Shown: positions 23,740 through 35,010 of the stretch, in pieces | Position numbering within the stretch: position 1 is the first letter of the stretch | How the letters are laid out: each line of letters starts with the position of its first letter | Notes under the pieces: generated by a model | Told to the model about the DNA's origin: nothing | Database searches by the model: none | Seen by the model: only the letters and a program-made list of their open reading frames with translations | Assembly (NCBI GenBank): GCA_963556495.2 | Contig: OY747713.1 | Location: forward strand, 34,111,961 to 34,175,960 | Reading direction: 5' to 3' | Source: Valencia hispanica | Lineage: Eukaryota; Chordata; Actinopteri; Cyprinodontiformes; Valenciidae | Length of the DNA: 64,000 nucleotides | Translations under genes and position numbers: made by a program

Positions 23740-26430
23740 AGGATGTACTTTTACTTTTGAATATAATGCAAATGTTTTTAGCACTCCTCAGATTTTATGT
23801 GTCACAATTTATAGGCCTCCTAAAAAGAGTGCACTTTTTATTCAAGAATTTTCAGAGTTTTTATCAATTTTGCACAACTCCTTTGAAAGGATCATTTTAG
23901 CTGGTGATTTTAATCTACATATAGATAACCTTTTAGATCCTTTATCAACAGATTTTTAAACTTCCTGACTTATATGGATTTTAGCCAACATGTCATGCAG
24001 CCAACTCACAACAAAGGACACACCCTGGACTTGGTCATCACGCATGGCCTGTCCACCCGTGTGTCCTCTGTTGTTAACTTGGCTGTCTCTGACCACTACT
24101 GTGTGTTTTTTAACATCACCAGTTTTATTCAGCAGGAGACCTCTGTGAGAACTGTCAGGAAGCGCCATCTAACCCCTGAAGTGGCTGCAGTTTTTCTGGA
24201 AATTTTTTTAAAAGAATCCTATTGTTTTACCTGCCCCCTGTGATTTTATTGTCAAGGATTTTAACAGAAGGCTTCAGTCCACTCTTGACCGGCTTGCTCC
24301 ACTACAACTTAAAAATTTAAATTCTAAAGCTGCAACGCCGTGGAAAAATGAAAACCTCAGAAAAATGAAGAGAAATTGTAGGGCGGCAGAGAGAAAATGG
24401 AGGAAAAGTAAAACCACAATAAACCATCAAAGATACACAGATCTTCTCAAATTATACAACAATGCAGTAAGAAATTCATACTTCTCCAAAATCATCTCGG
24501 AACATAAAAATAATTCCAAAATCCTTTTTTCCACCATTGATAAACTTTTTAACAGAGATACTACTGCATTTCCTAAAGACCCCCTCAAACACTCTTTGTG
24601 AGGAGTTCGCAGACCACTTCAGAGGGAAGGTAAACACCATCAGATGTAAGATTTTATCTTCTCAGAGTAACATGGTTTTAGACAAATCTGAGTGTGTGTC
24701 TTTACCAGAGGAAACGCTGGACTGTTTTGTCCTGGTAGAAGCTGGGACTCTTGATAAAGCTTTCTCCTCAGTGAGGCCCACCACATGTGTTTCGGACCCG
24801 ATTCCCACTTCTTTTTTTAAGCAATTTTATGGATCTTTTAGAGATGAGATTTTAACCATGATGAATTGCTCCCTTCAGACGGGGGTCTTTCCTGCCGCCT
24901 TTAAAGGGACGGTAATGAGGCCCCTGTTGAAGAAGAGCAATTTAGATTTTAATGATTTTAACAATTTTAGACCGATATCTAACTTACCTTTTTTAAGCAA
25001 AATTTTAGAAAAAATTGTTTTTATTGAACTTAATGATTTAATTAATCAGCACAATGTCCTGGAGAGATTTCAGTCTGGTTTTAGGGTGAACCACAGCACA
25101 GAGACGGCCCTTCTAAAGATTTTAAATGATTTTAGATTAAACTATGATGCACAGAGGGTGACAGTGTTGGTTCTACTGGATCTAAGCGCTGCCTTCGATA
25201 CAGTAGACCACACTATTCTTTTAACCTGTTTAAAACAGATTGGCCTCACTGGTGCTGTTCACAAATGGTTCACATCCTATCTCACAGACAGGACTTTTAT
25301 GGTAAGTTTAGATACCTGCTCCTCTAGGGTCCATAGGATGACATGTGGTGTGCCCCAGGGTTTGATTTTAGGCCCAGTGCTTTTTAACCTGTATATGTTC
25401 CCTCTTGGCAGTGTCATCAGAAGACATGGAGTCAACTTTCACAGTTATGCTGATGATACACAGCTGTACATCTCCATGTCTCCCGATGACACACGGCAAA
25501 TGAATGCACTTTTTAACTGCATTTTAGACATTAAATCCTGGATGGCAGAAAATGTTCTCCAGCTCAAACTAGGACAAAACTGAAGTTTTAGTCATCTGTC
25601 CTGAGCCTCAGAGAGATAAACCTTTATCAAAACTACAATCACTGTCTTTTAATCCTTCTTTACAAGTGAAGAACCTGGGCATGATTTTTGACTCTGAGCT
25701 GACTTTTATTCCTCATATAAAAAATATTACTAAAATAGGTTTTTATCAACTAAAGAACATCGCCAGAGTCCGCCCCATTCTCTATCGGGCCAATACGGAG
25801 ACACTGATTCATGCTTTTATCTCCAGTAGAATTGATTACTGTAATGCCCTGCTTTCTGGTCTTCCCAAAAAGAGTATATCAGGTTTACAACTACTACAAA
25901 ATTCAGCAGCACGTGTCCTGACGAAGACCAGGAGGCGGGAACACATTACACCGGTCTTAAAATCATTGCATTGGCTCCCCGTACATTTCAGGATCGACTT
26001 TAATGTTCTTTGAATGGTTTATAAGTGTCTTAATGGTCTTGGGCCTTCTTATCGCCTGGGTGCTCTCCAGGTGGAGCTTGGGTGGAGGTGGGGGTCTTGG
26101 CCTTGCCTCCACTGGGTGCCCTGTGTCGGTGCCTCGGCTGCTGCTGTTAATCTACCGCTGCTGGCGCAGATGGCTCCTCTGATGGCGTTTCTTGCATAGT
26201 TCATCTGCAGTCGGCCCAATGTCCTTTTTTACTTTTTCTTTTAACTGTGTGTGTGCATGGGAGTTGGGTTGGGGGGAGGGGGGTTTAACTGTGACCATGC
26301 TTTTAAATCTGTGGGGGAGGGAAGGGAAGGTGGTTTTATGTGGGGTCATTTTAATCTGTAAAGCACTTTGTGATGCAACTTCTTGTATGAAAAGCGCTTT
26401 ATAAATAAAGTTTGATTTGATTTGATAAGG
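23740..26430 (+). mobile_element. L2/Maui-like LINE, 5'-truncated, about 2.7 kb
   Basis: In order: endonuclease part (YRPPKKSA; LAGDFNLH at about 23899-23922; THNKGHTLDLVITHGLSTR; SDHYCVF), a basic linker (24365-24540), the reverse transcriptase (24600-25590), the AARVLTKTRRREHITPVLKS C-terminal domain (25840-26010), a GC-rich 3' UTR, and the end GTAAAGCACTTTGTGATGCA..AAATAAAGTTTGATTTGATT. The 5' end, including the endonuclease N-terminus, is missing. Few disruptions suggest a fairly recent insertion. Confidence 0.88.
24537..26013 (+). pseudogene. LINE ORF2 reverse transcriptase, frameshifted
   Basis: A 348-codon open frame (24537-25583) keeps the polymerase palm: SNLPFLSKILEK, STETALLKILND, LLDLSAAFDTVDH (first Asp), CGVPQGLILGPVLFNLY, and YADDTQLYIS with the catalytic Asp pair. 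A frame change near 25575 and another break before 25666 separate the C-terminal segment NLGMIFDSEL..DFNVL. The endonuclease section to the left has its own stop near 23959 and a shift near 24240. It would have reverse-transcribed LINE RNA at target nicks. It is inactive as it stands. Confidence 0.85.
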
Positions 26431-26560
26431 GCAACATATCTAAAGTTATTGAGAACTGAGGGATGAACGGACTAAAAAATAATCCTGGTGTAGAAAGTAA
26501 GGGAAGTTAGAGTCCATTGAACTGACCAAATTAATATCAGCAGAGCATGGATCCAATTAT

Positions 26561-26677
26561 CCATCCATCCATCCATCCACCCATCCATCCATCCATCCAT
26601 CCATCCATCCATCCATCCATCCATCCATCCATCCATCCATCCATCCATCCATCCATCCATCCATCCATCCATCCATC
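26561..26677. repeat. (CCAT)n microsatellite
   Basis: About 117 bp of CCAT tetranucleotides with one CCAC variant. Long DGWM/MDGW frames on the other strand are repeat artefacts. Confidence 0.97.
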
Positions 26678-26831
26678 AATCAGTTGTGATAGAGAAGGCA
26701 AAGAGTGTGAGCAATTTAATGTCTGATTTAATTCAACATAAATAGTTATGACTAATAACTTAATAGTAGTATAAATATTGATGAGATTCAATTATTTAAT
26801 TGATTAATTTGTACACCACACCTACACTGTA

Positions 26832-28419
26832 CAGGTCCTTCTCAAAAAATTAGCATATTGTGATAAAGTTCATTCTTTTTCATAATGTAATGATAAAAAT
26901 TAAACTTTCATATATTTTAGATTCATTGCACACCAACTGAAATATTTCAGGTCTTTTATTGTTTTAAAACTGAGGATTTTGGCATACAGCTCATGAAAAC
27001 CCAAAATTCCTATCTCAAAAAATTTGCATATCATGAAAAGGTTCTCTAAACGAGCTATTAACCTAATCATCTGAATCAACTAATTAACTCTAAACACCTG
27101 CAAAAGATTCCTGAGGCTTTTAAAAACTCCCAGCCTGGTTCATTACTCAAAACCGCAATCATGGGTAAGACTGCTGACCTGACTGCTGCCCAGAAGGCCA
27201 TCATTGACACCCTCAAGCAAGAGGGTAAGACACATAAAGAAATTTCTGAACGAATAGGCTGTTCCCAGAGTGCTGTATCAAGGCACCTCAGTGGGAAGTC
27301 TGTGGGAAGGAAAAAGTGTGGCAGAAAACGCTGCACAACGAGAAGAGGTGACCGGACCCTGAGGAAGACTGTGGAGAAGGACTGATTCCAATCCTTGGGG
27401 GACCTGCGGAAGCAGTGAACTGAGTTTGGAGTAGAAACATCCAGAGCCACCGTGCACAGGCGTGTGCAGGAAATGGGCTACAGGTGCCGCATTCCCCAGG
27501 TCAAGCCACTTTTGAACCAGAAACAGCGGCAGAAGCGCCTGACCTGGGCTACAGAGAAGCAGCACTGGACTGTTGCTCAGTGGTCCAAAGTACTTTTTTC
27601 GGATGAAAGCAAATTTTGCATGTCATTTGGAAATCAAGGTGCCAGAGTCTGGAGGAAGACTGGGGAGAAGGAAATGCCAAAATGCCTGAAGTCCAGTGTC
27701 AAGAACCCACAGTCAGTGATGGTCTGGGGTGCCATGTCAGCTGCTGATGTTGGTCCACTGTGTTTTATCAAGGCCAGGGTCAATGCAGCTAGCTATCAGG
27801 AGATTTTAGAGCCCTTCATGCTTCCATCTGCTGAAAAGCTTTATGGAGATGAAGATTTCATTTTTCAGCACGACCTGGCACCTACTCACAGTGCCAAAAC
27901 CACTGGTAAATGGTTTACTGACCATGGTATTACTGTGCTCAATTGGCCTGCCAACTCTCCTGACCTGAACCCCATAGAGAATATGTGGGATATTGTGAAG
28001 AGGAAGTTGAGAGAGGCTTAAGGCCGCTATCGAAGCATCCTGGACCTCCATAACACCTCAGCAGTGCCACAGGTTGATTGCCTCCATGCCACGCCGCATT
28101 GAAGCAGTCATTTCTGCAAAAGGATTCCCGACCAAGTATTGAGTGCATAACTGAACATAATTATTTGAAGGTTGACTTTTTTTATATTAAAAACACTTTT
28201 CTTTTATTGGTTGGATGAAATATGCAAATTTTTTGAGATAGGAATTTTGGGTTTTCATGAGCTGTATGCCAAAATCCTCAGTTTTAAAACAATAAAAGAC
28301 CTGAAATATTTCAGTTGGTGTGCAATGAATCTAAAATATATGAAAGTTTAATTTTTATCATTACATTATAAAAAAGAATGAACTTTATCACAATATGCTA
28401 ATTTTTTGAGAAGAACCTG
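26832..28419 (+). mobile_element. Tc1-like transposon, young, with intact ends
   Basis: 1,588 bp between TA dinucleotides (26830-26831 and 28420-28421). The terminal inverted repeats are about 200 bp long. Comparing by eye I find only about two mismatches (near the sixth base and near base 50), which is rare for a fish intron copy. The transposase is on + and disabled by a stop and frameshifts. Ends read CAGGTCCTTCTCAAAAAATT and, reversed, CAGGTTCTTCTCAAAAAATT. Confidence 0.93.
27161..28142 (+). pseudogene. Tc1-like transposase with stop and frameshifts
   Basis: It starts MGKTADLTAAQKAIIDTLKQ with a helix-turn-helix (IGCSQSAVSRHLS) and a basic hook (GRKKCGRKRCTTRR). The frame stops near 27383, resumes around 27452 as HRRVQEMGYRCRIP, and keeps the DDE catalytic domain: FSDESKF (first Asp), FQHDLAPTHSA (second Asp), and SPDLNPIENMW (Glu). 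A one-base shift near 28018 leaves the last part (SMPRRIEAV-like) out of frame before the TGA at 28140. All three catalytic residues are present, so the loss of function is from the breaks only. Confidence 0.9.
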
Positions 28420-28708
28420 TATAAACGTAATATTTGGAGAATTTCCAGACTTTCAGTTTCCTCTGAAGGATGTGTGCTTAAACACTGTGAACATTAACTG
28501 CAGGCACATGCTGAATAAAATAGAGAAGCTTCTCTTTAAAATATAACAGGGTTATTTAACACAATAGATAAACCTTATAGCCAACTCACTGTGTCGACAA
28601 TACCATCGATTCTAATGCATACAATCTACAAACTACTGACGATCTTAGACAAATTTATAAATTGATGACAGTCAGCAGGACATCACTTCAAAGATGCTGT
28701 TATCACCT
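28420..28708. other. Intron between Tc1 element and GT/GA repeat
   Basis: No feature recognised. Confidence 0.4.
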
Positions 28709-28788
28709 CTGTGTTTGTGTGTGTGAGTGTGAGTGTGTGTGTGAGAGAGAGAGAGAGAGAGCGAGCGAGAGCGAGAGAGAAGAGTGTG
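28709..28788. repeat. (GT)n / (GA)n microsatellite
   Basis: GTGTGTGAGTGTG then GAGAGAGAGCGAGCGAG over about 80 bp. Confidence 0.9.
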
Positions 28789-29740
28789 TGTGGGAACGAT
28801 CATAAAGTCTTTGCTCTTATCGGTCCCGTGCTCCACTCTGTGAAGCAATGAAACACAGGCTGGAAAGTATGGGCTTCAAAGGCCAGGCCACACAATGTAG
28901 ATGATGTGGGAGCAAAGGGACAGTTAGCACTAGTTTTAGCAGACGATGGACACCACGCAACCTGGTCTAGGGCGGGCAGCCGGTCCAGACAGGTGGTGGT
29001 GGTACGGGTACAATAAACTGACGTTAACAGAATAAAAGAGAAAGAAAGAAAGAAGAGATACAGCACTGCTTCTAGCGATAACCAGTTTACAACACAGTGC
29101 ATACAACACACAAGGCCAGCGTGCGGCGACGCTAATAGGCGAGGAGTAAACAGTGGTTTACAAGTTCACAAACATATCAACCAACAGAAAGACAGGATCT
29201 AATCCGTCGGACCTAACTCCTCTACCCAGACTCAGCAGAAATAAACCAGGTTTACCCTACTTGGCAATGATTCTTTTCCATCCACCCCAGTCCACGACGA
29301 ACGATGGAGAAAAGGGAACAAAAGTGTTCAAACGGTGGTAGAAGCGGCCGTGCACAGCCGAGGTCAGAGATGGACGCGTCCAAATGCAGGCAATGACCGG
29401 AATCGGGCCTGTCTTCAGAGAGCTATCTTGGTATAGTTCAGATGCCAGCAGACTTCCTAGATACACGGCAAGCCGGATAGCTTGGCAGGTAATACTTCAA
29501 AGTTTTCAGGGGAGTTCTTTCCTGATCCAGCAGGTCGGAACAAAAGAGGAAAAGTCGCCAGTTCAATTGAGCTTCTCCGTTCAGCTCAGCGATGAGCATG
29601 GGAAAGACAATGATTTCATGTTCCATGCCCCTTTATCAACTCTTATCATCACTAGCCACAGATCAATGCTTTGAGGGCGGCGCAAGGGATGCTGGGAGAT
29701 GCAGTCCATTCAGTTTGCGGAAAAATAATCCCAACACATT
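28789..29740. mobile_element. Unclassified GC-richer block, candidate solo LTR or DNA element
   Basis: It begins TGTGGGAACGATC and ends ATAATCCCAACA, so it could be bounded by TG..CA. The interior is clearly GC-richer than the flanks, with AATAAA near 29010 and 29240, and CGGCGCAAGGGATGCTGGGA near the right end. No coding domain was found on either strand. A target-site duplication is not clear. It may equally be a non-autonomous DNA transposon. Confidence 0.35.
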
Positions 29741-30369
29741 CATCTATCCATTCATTCATCCGTCCGTCCATCCATCCATCCATCCATGTTGTTATTGTTA
29801 TTATGCAGGATGTTAAAAAGCTTTAACAATTGAAAAAATCTGACAAAATCATAATCTGGCACAATGTTCTTATAAACTTGAGAAGCTCAAGTTCTGCTTT
29901 ATGGAAGAGTTGCTTGTTGTACTGTAAAACAGAGTTAAGCTTTATAAATAAATAAATAAAGATTGAAATAAAGATTGATTGTTGAAGAAGTTGGACCTTT
30001 CAATCTGAGCTATCAGTTTGGACCTTTTTTATTCTCCTAGATATTTTATATTTTTAAACTACTTCTTTTTTAGTTTCTTAATTTTTTATGTCTATCTGCT
30101 CTAATATCAACACATTAGTGTTTGTTTTGCATAGTATTACATACGTTACATACTTTTTAAAAACTTTAATTCTTCCATTTTTGGTAGAAACATTGTTTTT
30201 GTGGACAATTGTTCTCTCTGGTTTTGAATGCTGTGCAGCTGGAAGGATTTTTGCTGATACTTTTAATTTTTGGACATTTGTTATGATGCATAACCATGGT
30301 AACAAGGTGGTTTACAACTGACAGCAGCTGATTAACATCACAAAAGCTCAAATAATACCTCAACTACAG
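29741..30369. other. Intron with short (CCAT)n
   Basis: CCATCCATCC runs at 29757-29787 and a short AAAT run near 29948. No exon recognised. Confidence 0.45.
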
Positions 30370-30625
30370 CGTCAAAACCCTGATGAGTTGAAAAGAAGAC
30401 GCCATAGATCCAGAGCATCCTCTACATCAGACTGTCATACAACTACAGAGCGTCTTCAGTCAGAGGCTTCTTCAGATCTGCAGAGCGCTACAAGAGATCA
30501 TCCCTACCCACAGCCATCAGCATCTAAAACAAATCTTTGAAGGAACTTGCATAATGAGTTACAACAACATTTAATTTCCCTTTGGGATTAATAAAGTAAT
30601 TTTGAATTGAATTGAATTTGAATTA
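30370..30625 (+). mobile_element. LINE 3' end (ORF C-terminus plus tail)
   Basis: The block GAGCATCCTCTACATCAGAC, GAGGCTTCTTCAGATCTGC, CGCTACAAGAGATCATCCC (RYKRSSLPTAISI-like) is the end of a non-LTR ORF, also seen in reverse at 4051-4300. It is followed by AATTTCCCTTTGGGATTAAT, AAAGTA and a TTGAATTGAATTTGAATT tail. Confidence 0.7.
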
Positions 30626-30989
30626 CACAAAAAAAAATATAAAGAAACATGCTGTCCGGTAGCAAAGAAACTAATATTAATATCTGTAAGTTTTGCTGGA
30701 AATAAATTACATTAAAATTAGGTAGCTGCCATATTTTCTTCTTTTTTTGTTTTTCTGTCTTCATTATACTGGTCAATCTCAGTCAGTTATGATATTTTTT
30801 AACATTTAACACATTTTGGAAAAATTTGGAGTAACTGCAAATGGAAACCCTAAATTTAATCAATCAGAAAATGTAAACATTTAATAAAAAACAATTTTAC
30901 AAAGAATTTTGGCATATACATTCATTGGGAATACGAATAACTGGACATTTTTTTCTAGCAGACAGTCATTAACACACTTTATAGGGAGG

Positions 30990-31350
30990 GAAAGCAAAAG
31001 GTGCACAAGCAGCAAGATTTGAGAGGATAGTGAAGCAAAGCCCATTCAAGAGTGTTGGGGAGATCAGATAATGCTGATTGTGGCTATAGTCGGTTTTGTA
31101 GTAAAAAAGCCACCACAAAGAGAGCTGTCTAGGACATGGGCCACAACTGTCCTATTCTTTGTGTTAAGCTACCCCTGTTCCCATGATAACATCAGAAATG
31201 TCATACCTGGTCTAGGGAGAATGAAAGTACTTACAGTGGTCTAAAGTTCTTTTTTTTAGATTGCTCACATTGCCAAAGGACTAAAGCCTTGTTTAATGAC
31301 CATAGTAGCATTGTGCTTCATTGAGAAGTATGCTGGCCTGCTCTAAGCAA
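30990..31350 (+). mobile_element. Degraded Tc1-like transposase fragment
   Basis: GATTTGAGAGGATAGTGAAGC, CCATTCAAGAGTGTTGGGGA, and ACATGGGCCACAACTGTCC with GTGGTCTAAAGTTCTTTTTT recall the middle of a Tc1 transposase (QMGYNCRI.., WSKVLFSDE). No frame is open. Confidence 0.6.
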
Positions 31351-31644
31351 TATAGGATAAAAAAAATCCTTTTGTTGGGTTTTCACTGTAAGCCCTGTAA
31401 CTGTAAGCCCCGATCAACAAAATGACCAAAAGTGCATGCTTGAAATATATCACGCTGTGTATAATGAATCTTTGATTTTCACTTTTTGAATGAATTTACT
31501 GAAACACTTTAACCTTTCTATGATATACAAATTTATTGAGAAGCACTTGCAAAAGCTATGCCTACAATCGTTTTTGACCAAAACAGAAAAAAAGGGACTC
31601 ACAGTAATTAATAATCACCTTTCTCTTCTGTCCTTTTGTTTCAG

Positions 31645-31748
31645 GACATGGGTCCTACCAGCATGCCCTCAGTGCCCCTTATGGTGGGCTGTGGAGTGTC
31701 CTGCACTGCTCTCCTCATCCTGCTGCTTATCTATGCTGCCTTTTGGAG
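31645..31748 (+). CDS. adgrb2: adgrb2 exon: linker and TM1
   Basis: Between TTTGTTTCAG and GTGACT, 104 nt, starting in phase 0 and ending with two bases of the Arg codon. The translation [20 protein letters not shown] then [14 protein letters not shown] places a short linker after the tethered agonist and the first membrane helix (about residues 8-34). PSVPLMVGC is the ADGRB signature at the start of TM1. A stop lies in the intron just after the donor in each frame that matters, so splicing is needed. The next exon supplies the last base of Arg. Confidence 0.93.
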
Positions 31749-32114
31749 GTGACTACATGCACACACATTTAATAGTATGACACCAGTATCTGTATTTATA
31801 CATTCCCTCTTCGCACATGACTCTTTTTTTTTCAAGGTTCTTCCAGTGCAAATTTAAAAAAGCCTAATTTGTATCCATCAGATATGGGATTAAAAAAGGC
31901 ACGGAGGCCTAATAAAGAACAGAACAGTTCAGTTACAGCAGGGGGGTTGGTGACTGGCTTTTTTCCTTCTTTCATTTTTTTTTATCTTCTTTTAGTAACA
32001 CTCTTTATAGATGCCAAAATCCATCTGATGAATAAGCTATCTTAAAAAGGTTATATAGGTGTATAGGGCTTTAAATGTGATTTTTCCAGATTTTTATCAT
32101 CTTCTGCTCTATAG
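31749..32114 (+). other. Intron between TM1 and TM2 exons
   Basis: 366 bp, GTGACT to CTCTATAG, no inserted element recognised. Confidence 0.8.
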
Positions 32115-32217
32115 GTACATCCGGTCAGAGAGATCGATCATCTTGGTCAACTTTTGCTTCTCCATCCTGGCCTCCAATTTATTGATTCTGCTAGGACAAT
32201 CTCAAACACTCAACAAG
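32115..32217 (+). CDS. adgrb2: adgrb2 exon: loop 1 and TM2
   Basis: 103 nt, from after CTCTATAG to GTAAAG. It completes Arg and reads [20 protein letters not shown] then [14 protein letters not shown], ending in phase 0. SERSIIL begins TM2, and SILASN with LLILLGQ is closer to ADGRB2 than to B1/B3, where this position reads SIISSN by memory. The short first cytoplasmic loop (RYIRSE) is strongly conserved in the subfamily. Confidence 0.94.
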
Positions 32218-32674
32218 GTAAAGTACATTAATGCACACTCTTGTAAGACATATTTATTGATACAGATTTTATGAATGATGGTCATAAATCAAAATAAGCC
32301 TATTTTAATGCCTTTAAAAACAAAAGTGAAAACACATACAGGATCTAAGGCTAATACAGTGGAGGTTTCAAAGCAGCGGGCTGACATTTTTGCCAAACCC
32401 CACTCTGAGCTGTCTGACTAAGCAAGCCTTCACCGTGTGGCAGTCAGGATCGATCAAGCTGAAGAACACAGCAAAGCCACCTTCAACATTAAAGAACAAA
32501 GAGTGTTCTTGATTAGAGTGCCGTTTTCGATTACCCACTGTTTTGTTCTTTGGAAGTTTCACTTGTTTTCTCTTTGTTTGATGTCTTTTCCCGTTTCTCT
32601 ATGCATCTGTGTGTTTTGCAAGATGTATCTGCCTTTGCATTTTAAGTTCTTGCTTACTTCTCTTTTTGCTGCAG
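32218..32674 (+). other. Intron between TM2 and TM3 exons
   Basis: 457 bp, GTAAAG to TTTGCTGCAG. No element recognised. Confidence 0.8.
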
Positions 32675-32825
32675 GGGCTGTGTACTGTGACTGCTGCTTT
32701 CTTGCATTTCTTCTTCTTGGCATCTTTCTGCTGGGTGCTGACTGAGGCATGGCAGTCCTACCTGGCTGTCATTGGCAAAACAAGGTCACGCATCATTCGC
32801 AAGCGTTTTCTGTGCCTCGGCTGGG
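32675..32825 (+). CDS. adgrb2: adgrb2 exon: TM3 and second cytoplasmic loop
   Basis: 151 nt from after GCTGCAG to GTAAGT, phase 0 to phase 1. The translation [51 protein letters not shown] contains the TM3 Cys expected to pair with the loop-2 Cys, the [10 protein letters not shown] core of family B2 receptors, and the basic loop 2 before TM4. QSYLAVIG favours ADGRB2. Confidence 0.95.
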
Positions 32826-33119
32826 GTAAGTATACGCATCCTCGATGCATTTCACAATAAATATTGTCAAAACCTTGCTCAGGGGTATGTTTAACTCCTG
32901 ATGCCTAATCACAACAAAATGAATGTCTGAAATATTTTGCCCTAGGAATAAAACAATTAATTCATTGTTTACGCAGTCGCTCAAGTTGAAGACTGAACAA
33001 GCATAGACAAAGGTTGTTCAATTGACTGCTGTATTCATATCAGCCTTTTTAAATTGTTTACCTCCAATCTAAACGGCTGAACCTATTTTTAAACATACAT
33101 GTATGGTAGGGTAACAGTA

Positions 33120-33570
33120 CAGTTGTGCTCATACATTTATATACCTAGCATGATTTTAACTTTATTTTGCTATTTCTTTGTCATGAATGATCAAGCACAA
33201 ACCTTTACTTTTTATGGTTAATGGTTGGATGAAGCCATTTATTCTCAAACAGTTATTTTTTTCAAATCACAATTACTACAGAAACAACCCAACTGACCCT
33301 GATCAAAGGCCTATTCAATATACAAGCTGATACCCATGCTAAAGGTAGCCTTTCTCACCTTTAATCAGTTTGCCTGTAATTGGTGTGTGTGGGGAAAAAA
33401 AGTCAGTGTGTCCCCTGAAATATTTATACTGTGTTGCTGTGATGCTTCCGGAGTCAGAGCGATGGGGGAAAAGGAAATAGTTAGCAAATTATGTGCGTGA
33501 GAAGGTAATTGACCCTACAAAACAGGATGAAGGATATAATTGACAGAAAGGGGAACTGACCCAGCACACT
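33120..33570 (+). mobile_element. Tc1-like transposon fragment, left end
   Basis: Starts next to a TA with CAGTTGTGCTCATACATTTA, continues with GGTTGGATGAAGCCATTTAT and AACAACCCAACTGACCCTGA, the terminal-repeat sequence of a widespread fish Tc1 subfamily. The part after 33420 corresponds to the region before the transposase start. The rest is lost. Confidence 0.7.
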
Positions 33571-34230
33571 ATTCATGTAAGTATTTTCACTGGTTGCCTG
33601 TCCCCAATCCCCAACGTGTTTCTTGATCTATCCTAGACTTTAGCAGTGAAGTGATCTTACCGAGTTTAGACACATTTTCTTTCATTTTTTATACCTTTTA
33701 CATACCTGTCACATTTAAACTGAATGAAAGAACTGATAATTTTTCCATTTCCAATTATGCTTAAATTGAATTGCATCATATTGTTAGGGTTCCCATGTTG
33801 CCTGGAGCAGCAAAAAATGTGATTTCAGTAGTTTTGAAGTCTCAGAATCTGTATCTTGCCAGCAACTTGGACACGAACATTCTGACTCATGAATATGCTT
33901 CAATCTAAGCCAATGCATTGTAGCTTTGGCTGTTGTTAGCTTCAATGACTCATCAACTCTCTCAGCTTTCGCTGACCCTGCTGAAAAACAAAATCCTCTA
34001 CCCATTATGCTGCCACAAGATTTCAGTGTGATCTGCAGCACTAGTGTTCAACCAGACATTGCATGTATGTCAAACATATACATTTTGGTTTCACCTGACC
34101 AAAACATGGTCTTTTCCATTATTATGTGTTTTCTATCGTATAAAATCCAAGGAAGATACAATATAGTTTGTAGCCGAAAAATGTGACTACCTTTGCGAGA
34201 TACACCATCCACGAAACAATTCACAAACCA
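33571..34230 (-). mobile_element. Possible Tc1-like remnant, minus strand
   Basis: Near 33960-34110 the + strand shows TTCACCTGACCAAAACATGG, a typical antisense phrase of Tc1 transposases (..FGQVR..). No longer alignment can be made by eye. The call rests on this short block. Confidence 0.35.
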
Positions 34231-34377
34231 ATCCATCCATCCATCCATCCATCCATCCATCCATCCATCCATCCATCCATTCATCCATCCATCCATCCAT
34301 TCGTCCATCCATCCGTCCATCCATCCATCCATCCATCCATCCATCCATCCATCCATCCATCCATCCATCCATCCATC
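34231..34377. repeat. (CCAT)n microsatellite
   Basis: About 147 bp of CCAT units with a few TCAT, TCGT and CCGT variants. Overlapping MDGW frames are artefacts. Confidence 0.97.
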
Positions 34378-34717
34378 AGCCTGTTGATTTTACATGTTGT
34401 ATATTTAAAGTCTGACTACTGTTGAAATATTTGCTATTAATTCATAACATGTTTTGTGGTCGTTCATTAATTCATAAAAAAATGGCTAAAAGAATAATCT
34501 GGAACTCAAGAAACATGACTTGGTAAAAGTTGGGAATTTTGATATGACAAATGTTTAGGAATAGCAACTTGCCAAGTTACAGGTTCTGGTTAAGAAATAT
34601 ATAAAATAGTAGTCAAATATATTATATCCCTTCACTCCCTGCTTCAAATTGCAGTCACATTAAAATAAGAATTCTTTTCAGAAAGGAGTTAAGCATATCT
34701 TTGCATACTTCAAAGGT

Positions 34718-34797
34718 ATTCTTATTACCTCCGCCAAGGAGGTTACGTTTTCTTGCCAGGATTTGGTTGTTTTTCTGTCTGTCTGTCTGTCTGTCTT

Positions 34798-34866
<69 letters not shown>

Positions 34867-35010
34867 TAGCAACATAATTTAAGAAGTTGTACATGGATTT
34901 TGAGGAAATCTTCAGAAAATGTCTGCAGGGGGACCAGGAACAAGTGATTAGATTTAGGGAGTGATATCTGGATCACTTTCTCTGGGGGGGAATTAGCTAC
35001 CTTTGCCCAG
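34718..35010. mobile_element. Widespread CCTCCGCCAAGGAGGTTA repeat with internal (TCTG)n
   Basis: ATTACCTCCGCCAAGGAGG opens a repeat that occurs in many fish genomes, followed by an expanded (TGTC)n tract (34775-34866), then GTTAGCAACATAATTTAAG and TGGATCACTTTCTCTGG. I cannot assign it to a superfamily. Confidence 0.6.

Noticed and set aside
28800..29111. 103-codon minus frame as an envelope- or gag-like protein
   Set aside because: Its Cys and Pro content is not in any pattern that I know. The block is treated as non-coding repeat.
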